Of a stretch of DNA of 8,471 nt, positions 1 through 6,254 are shown piece by piece. Both the position numbers and the translations under genes were made by a program. This DNA comes from Hyphomicrobiales bacterium (lineage in GTDB: Bacteria; Pseudomonadota; Alphaproteobacteria; Rhizobiales; Xanthobacteraceae), in the NCBI GenBank assembly GCA_003133345.1, contig PKXB01000121.1, positions 8,574 to 17,044 on the forward strand. Direction: 5' to 3'. The stretch's first letter is position 1. Each line of letters starts with the position of its first letter. The notes beneath the pieces are model-generated. The model was not told where the DNA came from and made no database searches. It saw nothing but the letters and a program-made list of their open reading frames with translations.

Positions 1-395
1 TCGCCGAAGCCCGCCGACATGCAGATCGCGCCCTTGACGTCATTGAAGCGGCGTTTCCGCTCGACCAGCTGCTTGGCGACCGGCACGGTCAGCTCGGCCG
101 CCACCATCAGAATGCACAGATCGACCGGTTCAGGTATGTCGCTCACGCTCTTGTAGCAAGGCAGTCCCAGGATGCCCTTTTCGCGCGGATTGACCGGGTA
201 CAATTTCCCTTTGTAGCCCATGGAGATCATGTGGCGCAGAGCGGTGTTGCCCGGTTTCTTCGGGTCCGATGAGGCGCCCACCACGGCGACGCTTTTCGGA
301 TTGAAAAACACGCTCAGCGCGGAAACGTCTTGCGCTGCTTGTTCCGGTTCTTTGACCGCGAAATCAACCGCGGCATTATGGTCGCGAAGCGCCAT
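1..395 (-). CDS. Acyl-CoA synthetase, ADP-forming type, CoA-binding N-terminal part (3' end outside window)
   Basis: This is the first ~131 residues of a protein that continues past the left edge. After a ~28-residue leader, a Rossmann-type CoA-binding domain begins: VVGASSDP at residues 38-45, then GNTALRHM, YPVNPREKG from about 66, and SVSDIPEPVDLCI from about 83. This pattern is typical of the CoA_binding domain of ADP-forming acetyl/acyl-CoA synthetases (acyl acid + ATP + CoA gives acyl-CoA + ADP + Pi). The full family protein is usually ~460 or ~700 residues, so most of it is missing, including the phosphohistidine and ATP-grasp parts. The start is the ATG at 395, behind a weak GGGCGGG; an in-frame TAA lies at 419-417, so only two upstream TTG codons compete. 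It is divergent from the 4-hydroxybenzoyl-CoA reductase operon, which suggests it handles an aromatic or derived acid, but its substrate is unknown. It could also be the N-terminus of a synthetase-GNAT fusion. Confidence 0.85.
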   Translation of the reverse strand, partial: MALRDHNAAVDFAVKEPEQAAQDVSALSVFFNPKSVAVVGASSDPKKPGNTALRHMISMGYKGKLYPVNPREKGILGLPCYKSVSDIPEPVDLCILMVAAELTVPVAKQLVERKRRFNDVKGAICMSAGFG

Positions 396-427
396 CGTAA
401 GCCCGCCCAAGAACAATTAGGCTTGAA

Positions 428-433
428 AATCTA
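428..433 (-). promoter_or_regulatory. Possible -10 element for the acyl-CoA synthetase gene
   Basis: Read on the minus strand, this is TAGATT, matching 4 of 6 bases of TATAAT. It lies where a -10 should be if the palindrome at 456-469 is an activator site centred at -41.5, which puts the start of transcription near 421 and gives a leader of ~26 nt. No separate -35 is needed in that arrangement. This is inference from spacing only. Confidence 0.35.
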
Positions 434-455
434 CTGGCTAATGGCAGTCCGATCC

Positions 456-469
456 TTGACTTCGGTCAG
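456..469. promoter_or_regulatory. FNR/Dnr-type palindrome, TTGAC-N4-GTCAG
   Basis: TTGAC, TTCG, GTCAG: nine of ten arm bases fit the TTGAY-N4-RTCAA consensus of FNR-superfamily regulators; only the last base differs. The centre (462.5) is 67 bp upstream of the synthetase ATG and 41.5 bp from a predicted start near 421, the usual class II activator position. The Crp/Fnr regulator at 4793-5518 has the residues that read TTGAT-like half-sites and is a candidate binder. Confidence 0.5.
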
Positions 470-508
470 GTAGATCGCCCGAAAACGCTGTAATCGGAGT
501 GAGTTGTC

Positions 509-522
509 TTGATTTTTGTCAT
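509..522. promoter_or_regulatory. Degenerate FNR-type palindrome upstream of the reductase operon
   Basis: TTGAT, TTTT, GTCAT: one perfect half-site and one half-site that differs at the last base. The centre (515.5) is 55 bp upstream of the ATG at 571. Class II spacing would put the start of transcription near 557, just before the AGGAG at 559-563, with a CATTTT (545-550) as a poor -10. A leader that short is unusual, so the real start may be elsewhere. The centre is 53 bp, about five helical turns, from the other palindrome at 456-469. Confidence 0.4.
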
Positions 523-558
523 GGAAACATGCCGGCAAACGGCGCATTTTTTTGATTC

Positions 559-563
559 AGGAG
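559..563 (+). promoter_or_regulatory. Ribosome binding site of the small subunit gene
   Basis: AGGAG lies 7 nt before the ATG at 571. It fixes this start and excludes the upstream TTG at 516, which is in another frame. Confidence 0.8.
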
Positions 564-570
564 TGCTCCG

Positions 571-1062
571 ATGCATGCGCCGGGCCGGCCGCCAAAAAAG
601 CGCCTGTTGAGATTGAAACTGAACGGGCGCTGGCGCGAAGACGCCGTATCCGAACGGGAGCTACTCGTCGACTATTTGCGCGACGTCGCGCATCTCACCG
701 GGGTGAAGACCGGCTGCGATGGCGGCGAGTGCGGCGCGTGCACGGTCTTGGTCGACGGCGAAGCCGTGCCATCCTGCATCACGCTCGCGGTGCGCTGCGA
801 GGGCTGTGACGTCGAAACGATCGAAGGCTTGGCGACGCAGGGCCGGCTCAACCGATTGCAGCGCGCTTTTCACGAGAAGCTCGGCACGCAATGCGGCTTC
901 TGCACGCCGGGAATGATCATGGCGGCCGAAGCGCTCTTGCGCCGAAATCCGACGCCGAGCGACGGCGAAATACGCGCCGCGCTATCGGGAAATCTTTGCC
1001 GGTGCACCGGCTATGTGAAAATCATCGAGTCGGTCAAGGCGGCCGCGGAGGCAACGTCATGA
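571..1062 (+). CDS. hbaB: 4-hydroxybenzoyl-CoA reductase, small (gamma) subunit, 2x[2Fe-2S]
   Basis: This is the iron-sulfur electron-transfer subunit of the cytoplasmic molybdoenzyme that reductively dehydroxylates 4-hydroxybenzoyl-CoA to benzoyl-CoA. At 163 residues it has the normal length for the xanthine oxidase family small subunit. The plant-type [2Fe-2S] cluster ligands are C49, C54, C57 and C69 (motif [12 protein letters not shown]). The second cluster, in the helical domain, uses C108, C111, C143 and C145 (QCGFCTPG and NLCRCTGY). All eight ligands are present. The first ~10 residues, basic and proline-rich, precede the fold. It is the first gene of a three-gene operon, and its TGA overlaps the ATG of the large subunit gene (ATGA). 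The fold alone would also fit CO dehydrogenase or other hydroxylase small subunits; the assignment to 4-hydroxybenzoyl-CoA reductase comes from the FAD subunit two genes on. The symbol follows the R. palustris gene order; hcrC is the Thauera name. Confidence 0.93.
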   Translation: MHAPGRPPKKRLLRLKLNGRWREDAVSERELLVDYLRDVAHLTGVKTGCDGGECGACTVLVDGEAVPSCITLAVRCEGCDVETIEGLATQGRLNRLQRAFHEKLGTQCGFCTPGMIMAAEALLRRNPTPSDGEIRAALSGNLCRCTGYVKIIESVKAAAEATS

Positions 1063-3392
1063 CGGCCGCTCCGATCGCAGCCGGCAAGCTCGCGCGCCGC
1101 GGCGTTCCGCTGATCGATGGCATGGAAAAGGTCACCGGGCGCGCCCGCTATACCGCCGATCTCGACCATGCCGACGCTCTGGTCGGGCGCATTTTGCGCA
1201 GCCCGGTCAGCCACGGAGAAATCATTCGGTTGGACGTTTCCAAGGCGCGCGCGCTTGCCGGCGTGGCGGCGGTCGTCACCGGCGATGACTGTCCGCACAC
1301 TTACGGCGTGCTGCCGATCGCCATGAACGAATATCCGCTGGCGCGCGGTCGCGTGCGCTATCGCGGCGAGCCGGTCGCTGCGGTGGCGGCGATTGATGAG
1401 GAGACCGCCGAGCGCGCGCTCCAGCTCATCGAACTCGAAGTGAAGGAACTGCCCGCTTATTATACATCCGTAGCCGCGCGCGCGCCGGATGCGGTGCTTC
1501 TGCACGATGACAAGCCCGGCAACCTCGAACGCGACGTCCATCACCAGTTCGGCGATGTCGCGCAAGGTTTTGCCGCGGCCGATCTGGTGCGCGAAGAGCT
1601 ATTCAGTTGCGCCGAGATCAACCACGCGCAGATCGAGCCGCACGCCAGTCTTTCCGAGTTCGATCCGCTCACCGGCCGTCTGACGGTACAGACCGTGTCG
1701 CAGGTCGGCTACTACCTGCATCTTATGCTTGCGGAATGCCTGGAAATGGATTCCTCGCGCATCCGCGTGATCAAGCCGTTCATCGGCGGCGGTTTCGGCG
1801 CGCGCGTCGAAGCATTGAATTTCGAGATCGTCACCGCCCTGCTCGCGAAGGCCGCCGCCGGCAAGGTGATGATGCAGCTCACCCGCGAGGAAACCTTCAT
1901 CACCCACCGCGCCCGTCCGCAGACCGATATCAAGCTGAAGATCGGGATGAGCAAGAATGGACGCCTCACCGCATGCGAATGCCATGTGGTGCAGCGAGGC
2001 GGCGCTTACGCCGGTTACGGCATCATCACTATTCTCTATGCCGGCGCGTTGTTGCAGGGCCTCTACGATATTCCCGCGATCAAGTACGACGGTTACCGGG
2101 TCTACGCCAATCTGCCGCCCTGCGGCGCCATGCGCGGGCACGGTTCGGTCGACACGCGCCATGCCTTCGAAAATCTGCTCGACCGCATGGCCCGCGAGTT
2201 GGGGCTCGACCCCTTCGCCGTGCGGCGCGCCAATCTGCTGCAGGCGCCGACACGCACCATGAATGACCTGGTGGTCAACAGTTACGGACTGGCGGAATGC
2301 CTCGACCGCGTCGAGCGCGCCAGCGGCTGGCGCGAGCGCCTCGGCAAGCTGCCGCCCGGCAAGGGGCTCGGCATGGCCTGCTCGCATTACGTCAGCGGCG
2401 CCGCCAAGCCGATCCACCGTACCGGCGAGCCCCATGCGGTGGTAAACCTCAGGCTGGACTTCGATGGCGGCGTGACGGCGCTCACCGGCGCTGCCGATAT
2501 CGGCCAGGGCTCCTCGACCATGGTCGCGATCGCGGTGGCCGAGACGCTCGACATTTCGCTCGATCGCATCCGCGTCATCGCCGCCGATACCGCCATCACG
2601 CCCAAGGACAACGGCGCCTATTCGTCGCGCATCACTTTCATGGTGGGCAACGCGGCGATCGACGCCGCCAAGCGGCTGAAGGCGGTGCTCGTGGCAGCGG
2701 CGGCGCGCAAGCTCGAGGCTCGCCCGGAAGACGTCGAATGCATCGGTGAAGTATTCCGCGTCGGCAGCGGCAATCAATCGACGCTGCCGTTCGCCGACGT
2801 CGTGGCCGCGGCGCTGGTCGACGAAGGCGCCATCACCGTGAAGGGCTCGTTCACCTGCCCGCCGGATTTCCACGGCGGCAAGCACCGGGGCGGTGCCGTC
2901 GGCTCGACCATGGGCTTCAGTTACGCCGCCCAGGTCGTCGAGGTCAGCATCGACGATGCGACCGGCCTGGTCACCGTCGACAAGGTATGGGTGGCGCTCG
3001 ATTGCGGCCATGCCATCAATCCGCTGGCGGTCGAAGGACAGATCGAAGGATCGGTCTGGATGGGGATGGGCCAGGCGATGTGCGAGGAGACCCGCTACCT
3101 CGAGGGCCTGCCGGCGCATGCGAGTTTTCTCGAATATCGCATGCCGACGATTGCGGAATCCCCGCCGATCGAGGTGCAGATTGTCGAGTCCCACGATCCG
3201 TACGGGCCGTTCGGCGCCAAGGAAGCAAGCGAAGGCGCCTTGGCCGGCTTCCCGCCGGCTTTGGTCAACGCCATCGCCAACGCCATCGGCATCGACCTCA
3301 ATGAATTGCCGGTGACGCCGGACCGGGTCATGGAGGCGCTGATCGAGCGCCGGCGCAAGGCGAAACGCAGCGCATTGAAGGCCGCATCATGA
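1059..3392 (+). CDS. hbaC: 4-hydroxybenzoyl-CoA reductase, large (alpha) molybdenum subunit
   Basis: This 777-residue catalytic subunit binds the molybdopterin cytosine dinucleotide cofactor and the CoA-ester substrate. The N-terminal part (from [21 protein letters not shown], ~13-33, to ~130) is the a/b hammerhead domain; the rest is the two-part molybdenum-binding domain. Visible family motifs are GGGFGAR at 243-249, CGAMRGHG at 355-362, GQGSS at 482-486, and GAKEASEG at 719-726, where E725 is the equivalent of the catalytic glutamate of xanthine oxidase. The AMRGHG and GAKEASEG variants fit the HcrA/HbaC branch rather than xanthine dehydrogenase. The start is the ATG at 1059, with GGAGG at 1047-1051 (7-nt spacing); the open frame extends upstream to 891, but that part only shadows the small subunit. 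Both ends overlap neighbours as ATGA, so translation is probably coupled. No frameshift or missing motif is seen. Confidence 0.93.
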   Translation: MTAAPIAAGKLARRGVPLIDGMEKVTGRARYTADLDHADALVGRILRSPVSHGEIIRLDVSKARALAGVAAVVTGDDCPHTYGVLPIAMNEYPLARGRVRYRGEPVAAVAAIDEETAERALQLIELEVKELPAYYTSVAARAPDAVLLHDDKPGNLERDVHHQFGDVAQGFAAADLVREELFSCAEINHAQIEPHASLSEFDPLTGRLTVQTVSQVGYYLHLMLAECLEMDSSRIRVIKPFIGGGFGARVEALNFEIVTALLAKAAAGKVMMQLTREETFITHRARPQTDIKLKIGMSKNGRLTACECHVVQRGGAYAGYGIITILYAGALLQGLYDIPAIKYDGYRVYANLPPCGAMRGHGSVDTRHAFENLLDRMARELGLDPFAVRRANLLQAPTRTMNDLVVNSYGLAECLDRVERASGWRERLGKLPPGKGLGMACSHYVSGAAKPIHRTGEPHAVVNLRLDFDGGVTALTGAADIGQGSSTMVAIAVAETLDISLDRIRVIAADTAITPKDNGAYSSRITFMVGNAAIDAAKRLKAVLVAAAARKLEARPEDVECIGEVFRVGSGNQSTLPFADVVAAALVDEGAITVKGSFTCPPDFHGGKHRGGAVGSTMGFSYAAQVVEVSIDDATGLVTVDKVWVALDCGHAINPLAVEGQIEGSVWMGMGQAMCEETRYLEGLPAHASFLEYRMPTIAESPPIEVQIVESHDPYGPFGAKEASEGALAGFPPALVNAIANAIGIDLNELPVTPDRVMEALIERRRKAKRSALKAAS

Positions 3393-4372
3393 CCGCACCG
3401 TTGGCCGAGTTTCGTCTGGCCCAGCCGGGCACCGTCAAAGAGGCGATCGCGGCGTGTCTCAAGCATCCGGGCAGCCGCTTCGTCGCGGGCGGCACCGACC
3501 TGCTGGTGAACATGCGGCGGGGCATCAGCAGCCCGGACTTGCTGGTCGATCTTTCCGGCATCGATGAACTGACCGAGATCAAGAGCGACGGACGCGGCGT
3601 GACGATCGGCGCCGGGGTGACCATCGCCACGCTGGCTCACAACACGGCGATCGCCAGCCAATATCGCGCGCTCACGCAAGCCGCCGCAGCGATCGCCGGG
3701 CCCGGTCACCGCGTCATGGCAACCGTTGGCGGCAATTTGTGCCTCGATACCCGCTGCATTTATTACAATCAAAGTGAATGGTGGCGGAGCGCCAACGCCT
3801 ATTGCCTGAAAAATCGCGGAGATGTCTGTCACGTTGCCCCGCAGGGACAGCGCTGTCATGCCGCTTTCTCCGGCGACCTGGCGCCGGCTTTGCTCGTGCT
3901 CGGCGCCGAAATCGACATTGCCGGCGCGCAAGGCGAGCGGCGTATTCCGTTGAGTGAACTCTATGTCGAAGACGGCAAGGCCCATCTCACTCTGGCCGCC
4001 GGCGAGCTCATCGCGGCGGTGCATCTGCCGGCAGCGCCTCATGCATCCGCCTATGAAAAAGTGCGGGTACGCGGCGCCATCGACTTTCCATTGGCCGGCG
4101 TGGCGGTCGCGCTCGCGGCATCCGGGACAACAATCGGTTCGCTGCGCATCGCGCTGACCGGCACGAATTCCCGGCCGTTCCTGCTTGCCGGTACGGAAGC
4201 CTTTGCCGGCCGACCGGTCGACGAGAAACTGCAGCAGGAGATCGATCGGCTGGTGCAAAAGCAAGTCCAGCCCATGCGGACCACGATTGCATCGGCCAAT
4301 TATCGCCGCGTCGCGGCCGCCGCGCTTGCACGGCGCCTGACCGCAAGGCTTTTCGCCGAACGCACGGCTTGA
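3389..4372 (+). CDS. hbaD: 4-hydroxybenzoyl-CoA reductase, medium (beta) FAD and [4Fe-4S] subunit
   Basis: This 327-residue FAD subunit passes low-potential electrons, from ferredoxin in known systems, toward the molybdenum site. FAD-binding motifs are VAGGTDL at 32-38 and TVGGNL at 112-117; the C-terminal third is the CO dehydrogenase flavoprotein C-terminal domain. The diagnostic feature is an insert of ~40 residues after TVGGNL, with C123, C139, C147 and C156 around [17 protein letters not shown] and [10 protein letters not shown]. This carries the additional [4Fe-4S] cluster found only in 4-hydroxybenzoyl-CoA reductases; as I recall, the Thauera ligands are C122, C138, C146 and C155, so they match with an offset of one. 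The start at 3389 has GAAGG at 3377-3381 (7-nt spacing) and overlaps the large subunit stop as ATGA. It is the last gene of the operon and ends 10 bp before the convergent RidA gene. This subunit is the strongest evidence for the identity of the whole complex. Confidence 0.95.
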   Translation: MTAPLAEFRLAQPGTVKEAIAACLKHPGSRFVAGGTDLLVNMRRGISSPDLLVDLSGIDELTEIKSDGRGVTIGAGVTIATLAHNTAIASQYRALTQAAAAIAGPGHRVMATVGGNLCLDTRCIYYNQSEWWRSANAYCLKNRGDVCHVAPQGQRCHAAFSGDLAPALLVLGAEIDIAGAQGERRIPLSELYVEDGKAHLTLAAGELIAAVHLPAAPHASAYEKVRVRGAIDFPLAGVAVALAASGTTIGSLRIALTGTNSRPFLLAGTEAFAGRPVDEKLQQEIDRLVQKQVQPMRTTIASANYRRVAAAALARRLTARLFAERTA

Positions 4373-4382
4373 GCCTGCCGCT

Positions 4383-4787
4383 CTATGAAGCGGGAATAAC
4401 GGCGGTCGCTTCCAGCTCGATCTTTGCCGGCGCATCGAGAAGATCGGCAACAAAAATCATGCTCATCGCGGGGAAATGGCTTCCGATCAGCGATTTCCAA
4501 ATGCGCCCGAGCTCACGCCGGCCCGCGAGATAAGCGGGCTTGTCGATGCAATAGGCGGTTAGCCGGCAAATGTGGTTCGGCTTGCCGCCGGCCTCCGCCA
4601 GCACGGCGATGATGTTCTTGAGCGCTTGCTCGAATTGCGGAACGAGTTCTTCGCTTTGGAAATGCTGCTCGGCATCCCAACCGACTTGGCCGGCGATGAA
4701 CACGATGCGGCCCGCCGCCACGCTGATGCCGTTGGCATAGCCGATCGGCGGCGACCAGTTGCGTGGATGGAGAACCTGCATCGACAT
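4383..4787 (-). CDS. RidA/YjgF family protein lacking the catalytic arginine
   Basis: This is a 134-residue protein with the single-domain chorismate mutase-like fold that normally forms trimers. Family features are GYANGISV near the N-terminus, VFIAGQVGWD, QFEQALKNI, ICRLTAYCIDKPAYL and the C-terminal KIELEATAVIP. The arginine that E. coli RidA uses for 2-aminoacrylate deamination (in PARSCVEVARLP) is replaced: here the segment reads FPAMSMIFVADLL. A canonical imine deaminase function is therefore unlikely, and this looks like one of the Arg-lacking Rid subgroups of unknown activity. The start is uncertain: ATG at 4787 (chosen), ATG at 4781, or TTG at 4796, which would overlap the Crp/Fnr stop. 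None has a clear ribosome binding site, consistent with coupling to the preceding Crp/Fnr gene, which ends at 4793. A role linked to aromatic degradation is inferred only from position. Confidence 0.85.
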   Translation of the reverse strand: MSMQVLHPRNWSPPIGYANGISVAAGRIVFIAGQVGWDAEQHFQSEELVPQFEQALKNIIAVLAEAGGKPNHICRLTAYCIDKPAYLAGRRELGRIWKSLIGSHFPAMSMIFVADLLDAPAKIELEATAVIPAS

Positions 4788-4792
4788 TGGCG

Positions 4793-5518
4793 TCAACGCA
4801 CTGCCCGCAAGGTGCCGCGCACCGCGCTGCGATCGTCGTTAGCGAGCTGACGCAGCTTGGCAACGTCTTTGACCACAACGTGCGAAGCGTCGACCACGAC
4901 GCCGATGCTTCGCAAGCGCGCAAAGGCACGCGATAACGATTCCGGCGTCAAGCCAAGTCGTCCGGCGATCAGGACCTTGTCATAAGGCAACGCGACCGCA
5001 CAATGACCCTGCTCGGCCAATGAAAGCGACGCGAGAAACTCGGCGACCCGCTGCACGCCGCTTTGCGCCTTGAGCTGTTCGACCTGCTGGACGAGATGAT
5101 GCATGTGCTGAGAGACAGATGCGATCATCGCCAATGCGATGTCGGGACTTTCACGGATGCAACGGACAATATGATCGGCAGGAATGCGTGCGACGCGCGC
5201 TTCGCTTACAGCTTCGGCGGTAGCCATGTATCGATTGCCGGTGAATGCGACCGCCTCCGCGAAACTCTGGCCCTTTGTCATAATTTCGATCACGGTTTCA
5301 TCGCCGGACGGAGTACTGCGATAAAGTTTTACCCAACCGTCGATCACGATAAAAAAAGAAGTCGCCGGATCGTCTTGGCGCATGATCCATTCGTGCGGCC
5401 GCAACATGAGGGCGGTCGCCGGCGCGATGATGTGCTCGACGGTCTCCGCTTTGAGTCCTCGAAAAACCGCGATGCGGGTAATGATTTGAAGATCGCCAGC
5501 CGTCAGTTTCGAAGCCAT
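4793..5518 (-). CDS. Crp/Fnr family transcriptional regulator, HbaR-like, no Fe-S cysteines
   Basis: This 241-residue regulator has an N-terminal cyclic-nucleotide-binding-type sensor domain (~12-130, with FFIVIDGWVKLYR at 55-67 and SFAEAVAF at 85-92), a dimerisation helix (~130-160) and a C-terminal winged helix. The recognition helix reads TPESLSRAFARLR; E193, S196 and R197 correspond to the E..SR triad by which FNR reads TTGAT half-sites. Only two cysteines are present (C120, C173) and there is no N-terminal cluster motif, so it is not a [4Fe-4S] oxygen sensor. R. palustris HbaR, a 4-hydroxybenzoate-responsive member of this family, is the best functional parallel given the neighbouring reductase, but DNR/NnrR-type NO regulators are an alternative. 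ATG 5518 is preferred over GTG 5548 because AAGG at 5530-5527 lies 8 nt before it and the extra ten residues are not part of the fold. A perfect FNR box lies 63 bp upstream. Confidence 0.88.
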   Translation of the reverse strand: MASKLTAGDLQIITRIAVFRGLKAETVEHIIAPATALMLRPHEWIMRQDDPATSFFIVIDGWVKLYRSTPSGDETVIEIMTKGQSFAEAVAFTGNRYMATAEAVSEARVARIPADHIVRCIRESPDIALAMIASVSQHMHHLVQQVEQLKAQSGVQRVAEFLASLSLAEQGHCAVALPYDKVLIAGRLGLTPESLSRAFARLRSIGVVVDASHVVVKDVAKLRQLANDDRSAVRGTLRAVR

Positions 5519-5572
5519 GCACCAAGCCTTAAATCGGACCAGCCTCACTCAAGGCGCCGATCGGCCTGGCCG

Positions 5573-5590
5573 CCTTGATCTCGATCAAGG
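5573..5590. promoter_or_regulatory. Perfect FNR/FixK-type box, TTGAT-N4-ATCAA
   Basis: CCTTGAT, CTCG, ATCAAGG: a perfect inverted repeat with 7-bp arms that contains the exact FNR/FixK consensus at 5575-5588. It is centred 63 bp upstream of the Crp/Fnr ATG at 5518. At class II spacing (-41.5) transcription would begin near 5540, which favours the 5518 start over GTG 5548. Likely readers are this regulator itself, by autoregulation, or an AadR/FixK-type oxygen-responsive protein encoded elsewhere. The -10 at the expected place (TTGAGT, 5552-5547) is weak. Confidence 0.75.
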
Positions 5591-5731
5591 ATTACCGGGG
5601 CTTGGATGTTCATTTATGTTGCGGCGCACAATAGATATTCGATAGGCGCGCAAATCAAAGGCATTTGGGCCATCGGACCCGTTTCGCCGCATCGTCCGTT
5701 GGGCAGCCGAAATAAAATGTCGTTGCGCAAA
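5591..5731. other. Intergenic stretch between the Rrf2 and Crp/Fnr genes
   Basis: This stretch follows the Rrf2 stop and precedes the FNR box. It is more AT-rich than the coding regions. I see no convincing hairpin with a T-run and no RNA gene. An open frame on the plus strand from 5606 runs on into the antisense of the Rrf2 gene and is not credible as a gene. The only structure noted is a 13-base repeat, listed separately. Confidence 0.5.
5648..5660 (+). repeat. 13-base direct repeat, copy 1
   Basis: GCGCAAATCAAAG is found here and again at 5725-5737. Each copy holds one ATCAA, the FNR half-site. The copies are 77 bp apart. This could be chance. Confidence 0.5.
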
Positions 5732-5737
5732 TCAAAG
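5725..5737 (+). repeat. 13-base direct repeat, copy 2
   Basis: This is the second exact copy of GCGCAAATCAAAG. It overlaps the Rrf2 stop codon (5732-5734) and is preceded by TT, which makes a TTGCGCAA palindrome at 5723-5730. Confidence 0.5.
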
Positions 5738-6199
5738 ACGCGATTGATTCCGTCGCCCCGGCACGTCGGTCTTCGAGCGGCGCCCGCCGCTGGTCCCGCG
5801 GCGGTCCACCAGTTTGCGCATGGTCGCTATGGTGATCGACCCAAGGGTCGCGCACGCGATATCGTCGATTTCGTTTAGAACTTCACGCAACGCTTGGTCC
5901 TCGGGCGTCGCATTGGCCGCTCCGCCGTCGTGCTCAACGGAACTCAACTCTTCGAACAGCAGGGCCACGTCCAGCAACGTTGTCCGCCGTGGGTTGCCGG
6001 CGAATTGATATCCGCCACCCGCGCCGCGCACCGAGCGCACCAGGCCGGCACGGCCCATGACGTGCATGACCTTCGCCAGGTGGTGACTGGAGACGCCGTA
6101 CTTCTCGCCGATGTCCGCGACGGAAAGCTGACAGCCTTCGCGCGCGGTCAATTCCAGAACCGCGAAGATGGCAAGCCGGGTCGAAATCTGCAGCTTCAT
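5732..6199 (-). CDS. Rrf2 family transcriptional regulator, BadM-like
   Basis: This 155-residue protein has the standard Rrf2 winged helix: ISTRLAIFAVLEL at 5-17, the helix-turn-helix VADIGEKYGVSSHHLAKVM at 27-45, and the wing LVRSVRGAGGGYQFA at 53-67, followed by a dimerisation helix and ITIATMRKLV. It has only two cysteines, C23 and C116. The segment where IscR and NsrR carry their three cluster cysteines (about 86-104 here) has none, so a classical Fe-S cluster is unlikely. In R. palustris the Rrf2 protein BadM represses the benzoyl-CoA reductase genes and lies in the benzoate cluster beside a GNAT gene, an arrangement similar to this one. BadM-like identity is therefore an inference from context. 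The start is ATG 6199, with only a weak GGATGG before it. It lies 55 bp downstream of the GNAT gene, in the same direction, so the two are probably co-transcribed. Confidence 0.85.
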   Translation of the reverse strand: MKLQISTRLAIFAVLELTAREGCQLSVADIGEKYGVSSHHLAKVMHVMGRAGLVRSVRGAGGGYQFAGNPRRTTLLDVALLFEELSSVEHDGGAANATPEDQALREVLNEIDDIACATLGSITIATMRKLVDRRGTSGGRRSKTDVPGRRNQSRL

Positions 6200-6254
6200 G
6201 ACGTCGCCATCCGTATGCCGCTCCGGTCGAAATCCTGATTGCCGCCCTGCCTGT

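Noticed and set aside
891..1058. N-terminal extension of the large subunit to 891
   Set aside because: The extra residues are a frame shadow of the small subunit gene; ATG 1059 has a good ribosome binding site and begins the family's normal N-terminus.
1599..3194. 531-codon open frame on the minus strand
   Set aside because: It is antisense to the well-supported large subunit gene; long mirror frames are common in GC-rich codon-biased genes, and its translation is rich in R, A, D and H with no recognisable motifs.
4373..4382. Possible bidirectional terminator between hbaD and the RidA gene
   Set aside because: Around here only GGCT-TG-AGCC is seen, with a 2-nt loop and no T-run on either strand.
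3095..4453. 452-codon open frame on the minus strand
   Set aside because: It is antisense to the end of hbaC and all of hbaD, overlaps the RidA gene in another frame, and shows no family motifs.
5606..5878. 90-codon open frame on the plus strand beginning downstream of the perfect FNR box
   Set aside because: About half of it is antisense to the Rrf2 gene, it has no recognisable motif and only a GGGG upstream; it is tempting because of the FNR box, but the box is better assigned to the Crp/Fnr gene.
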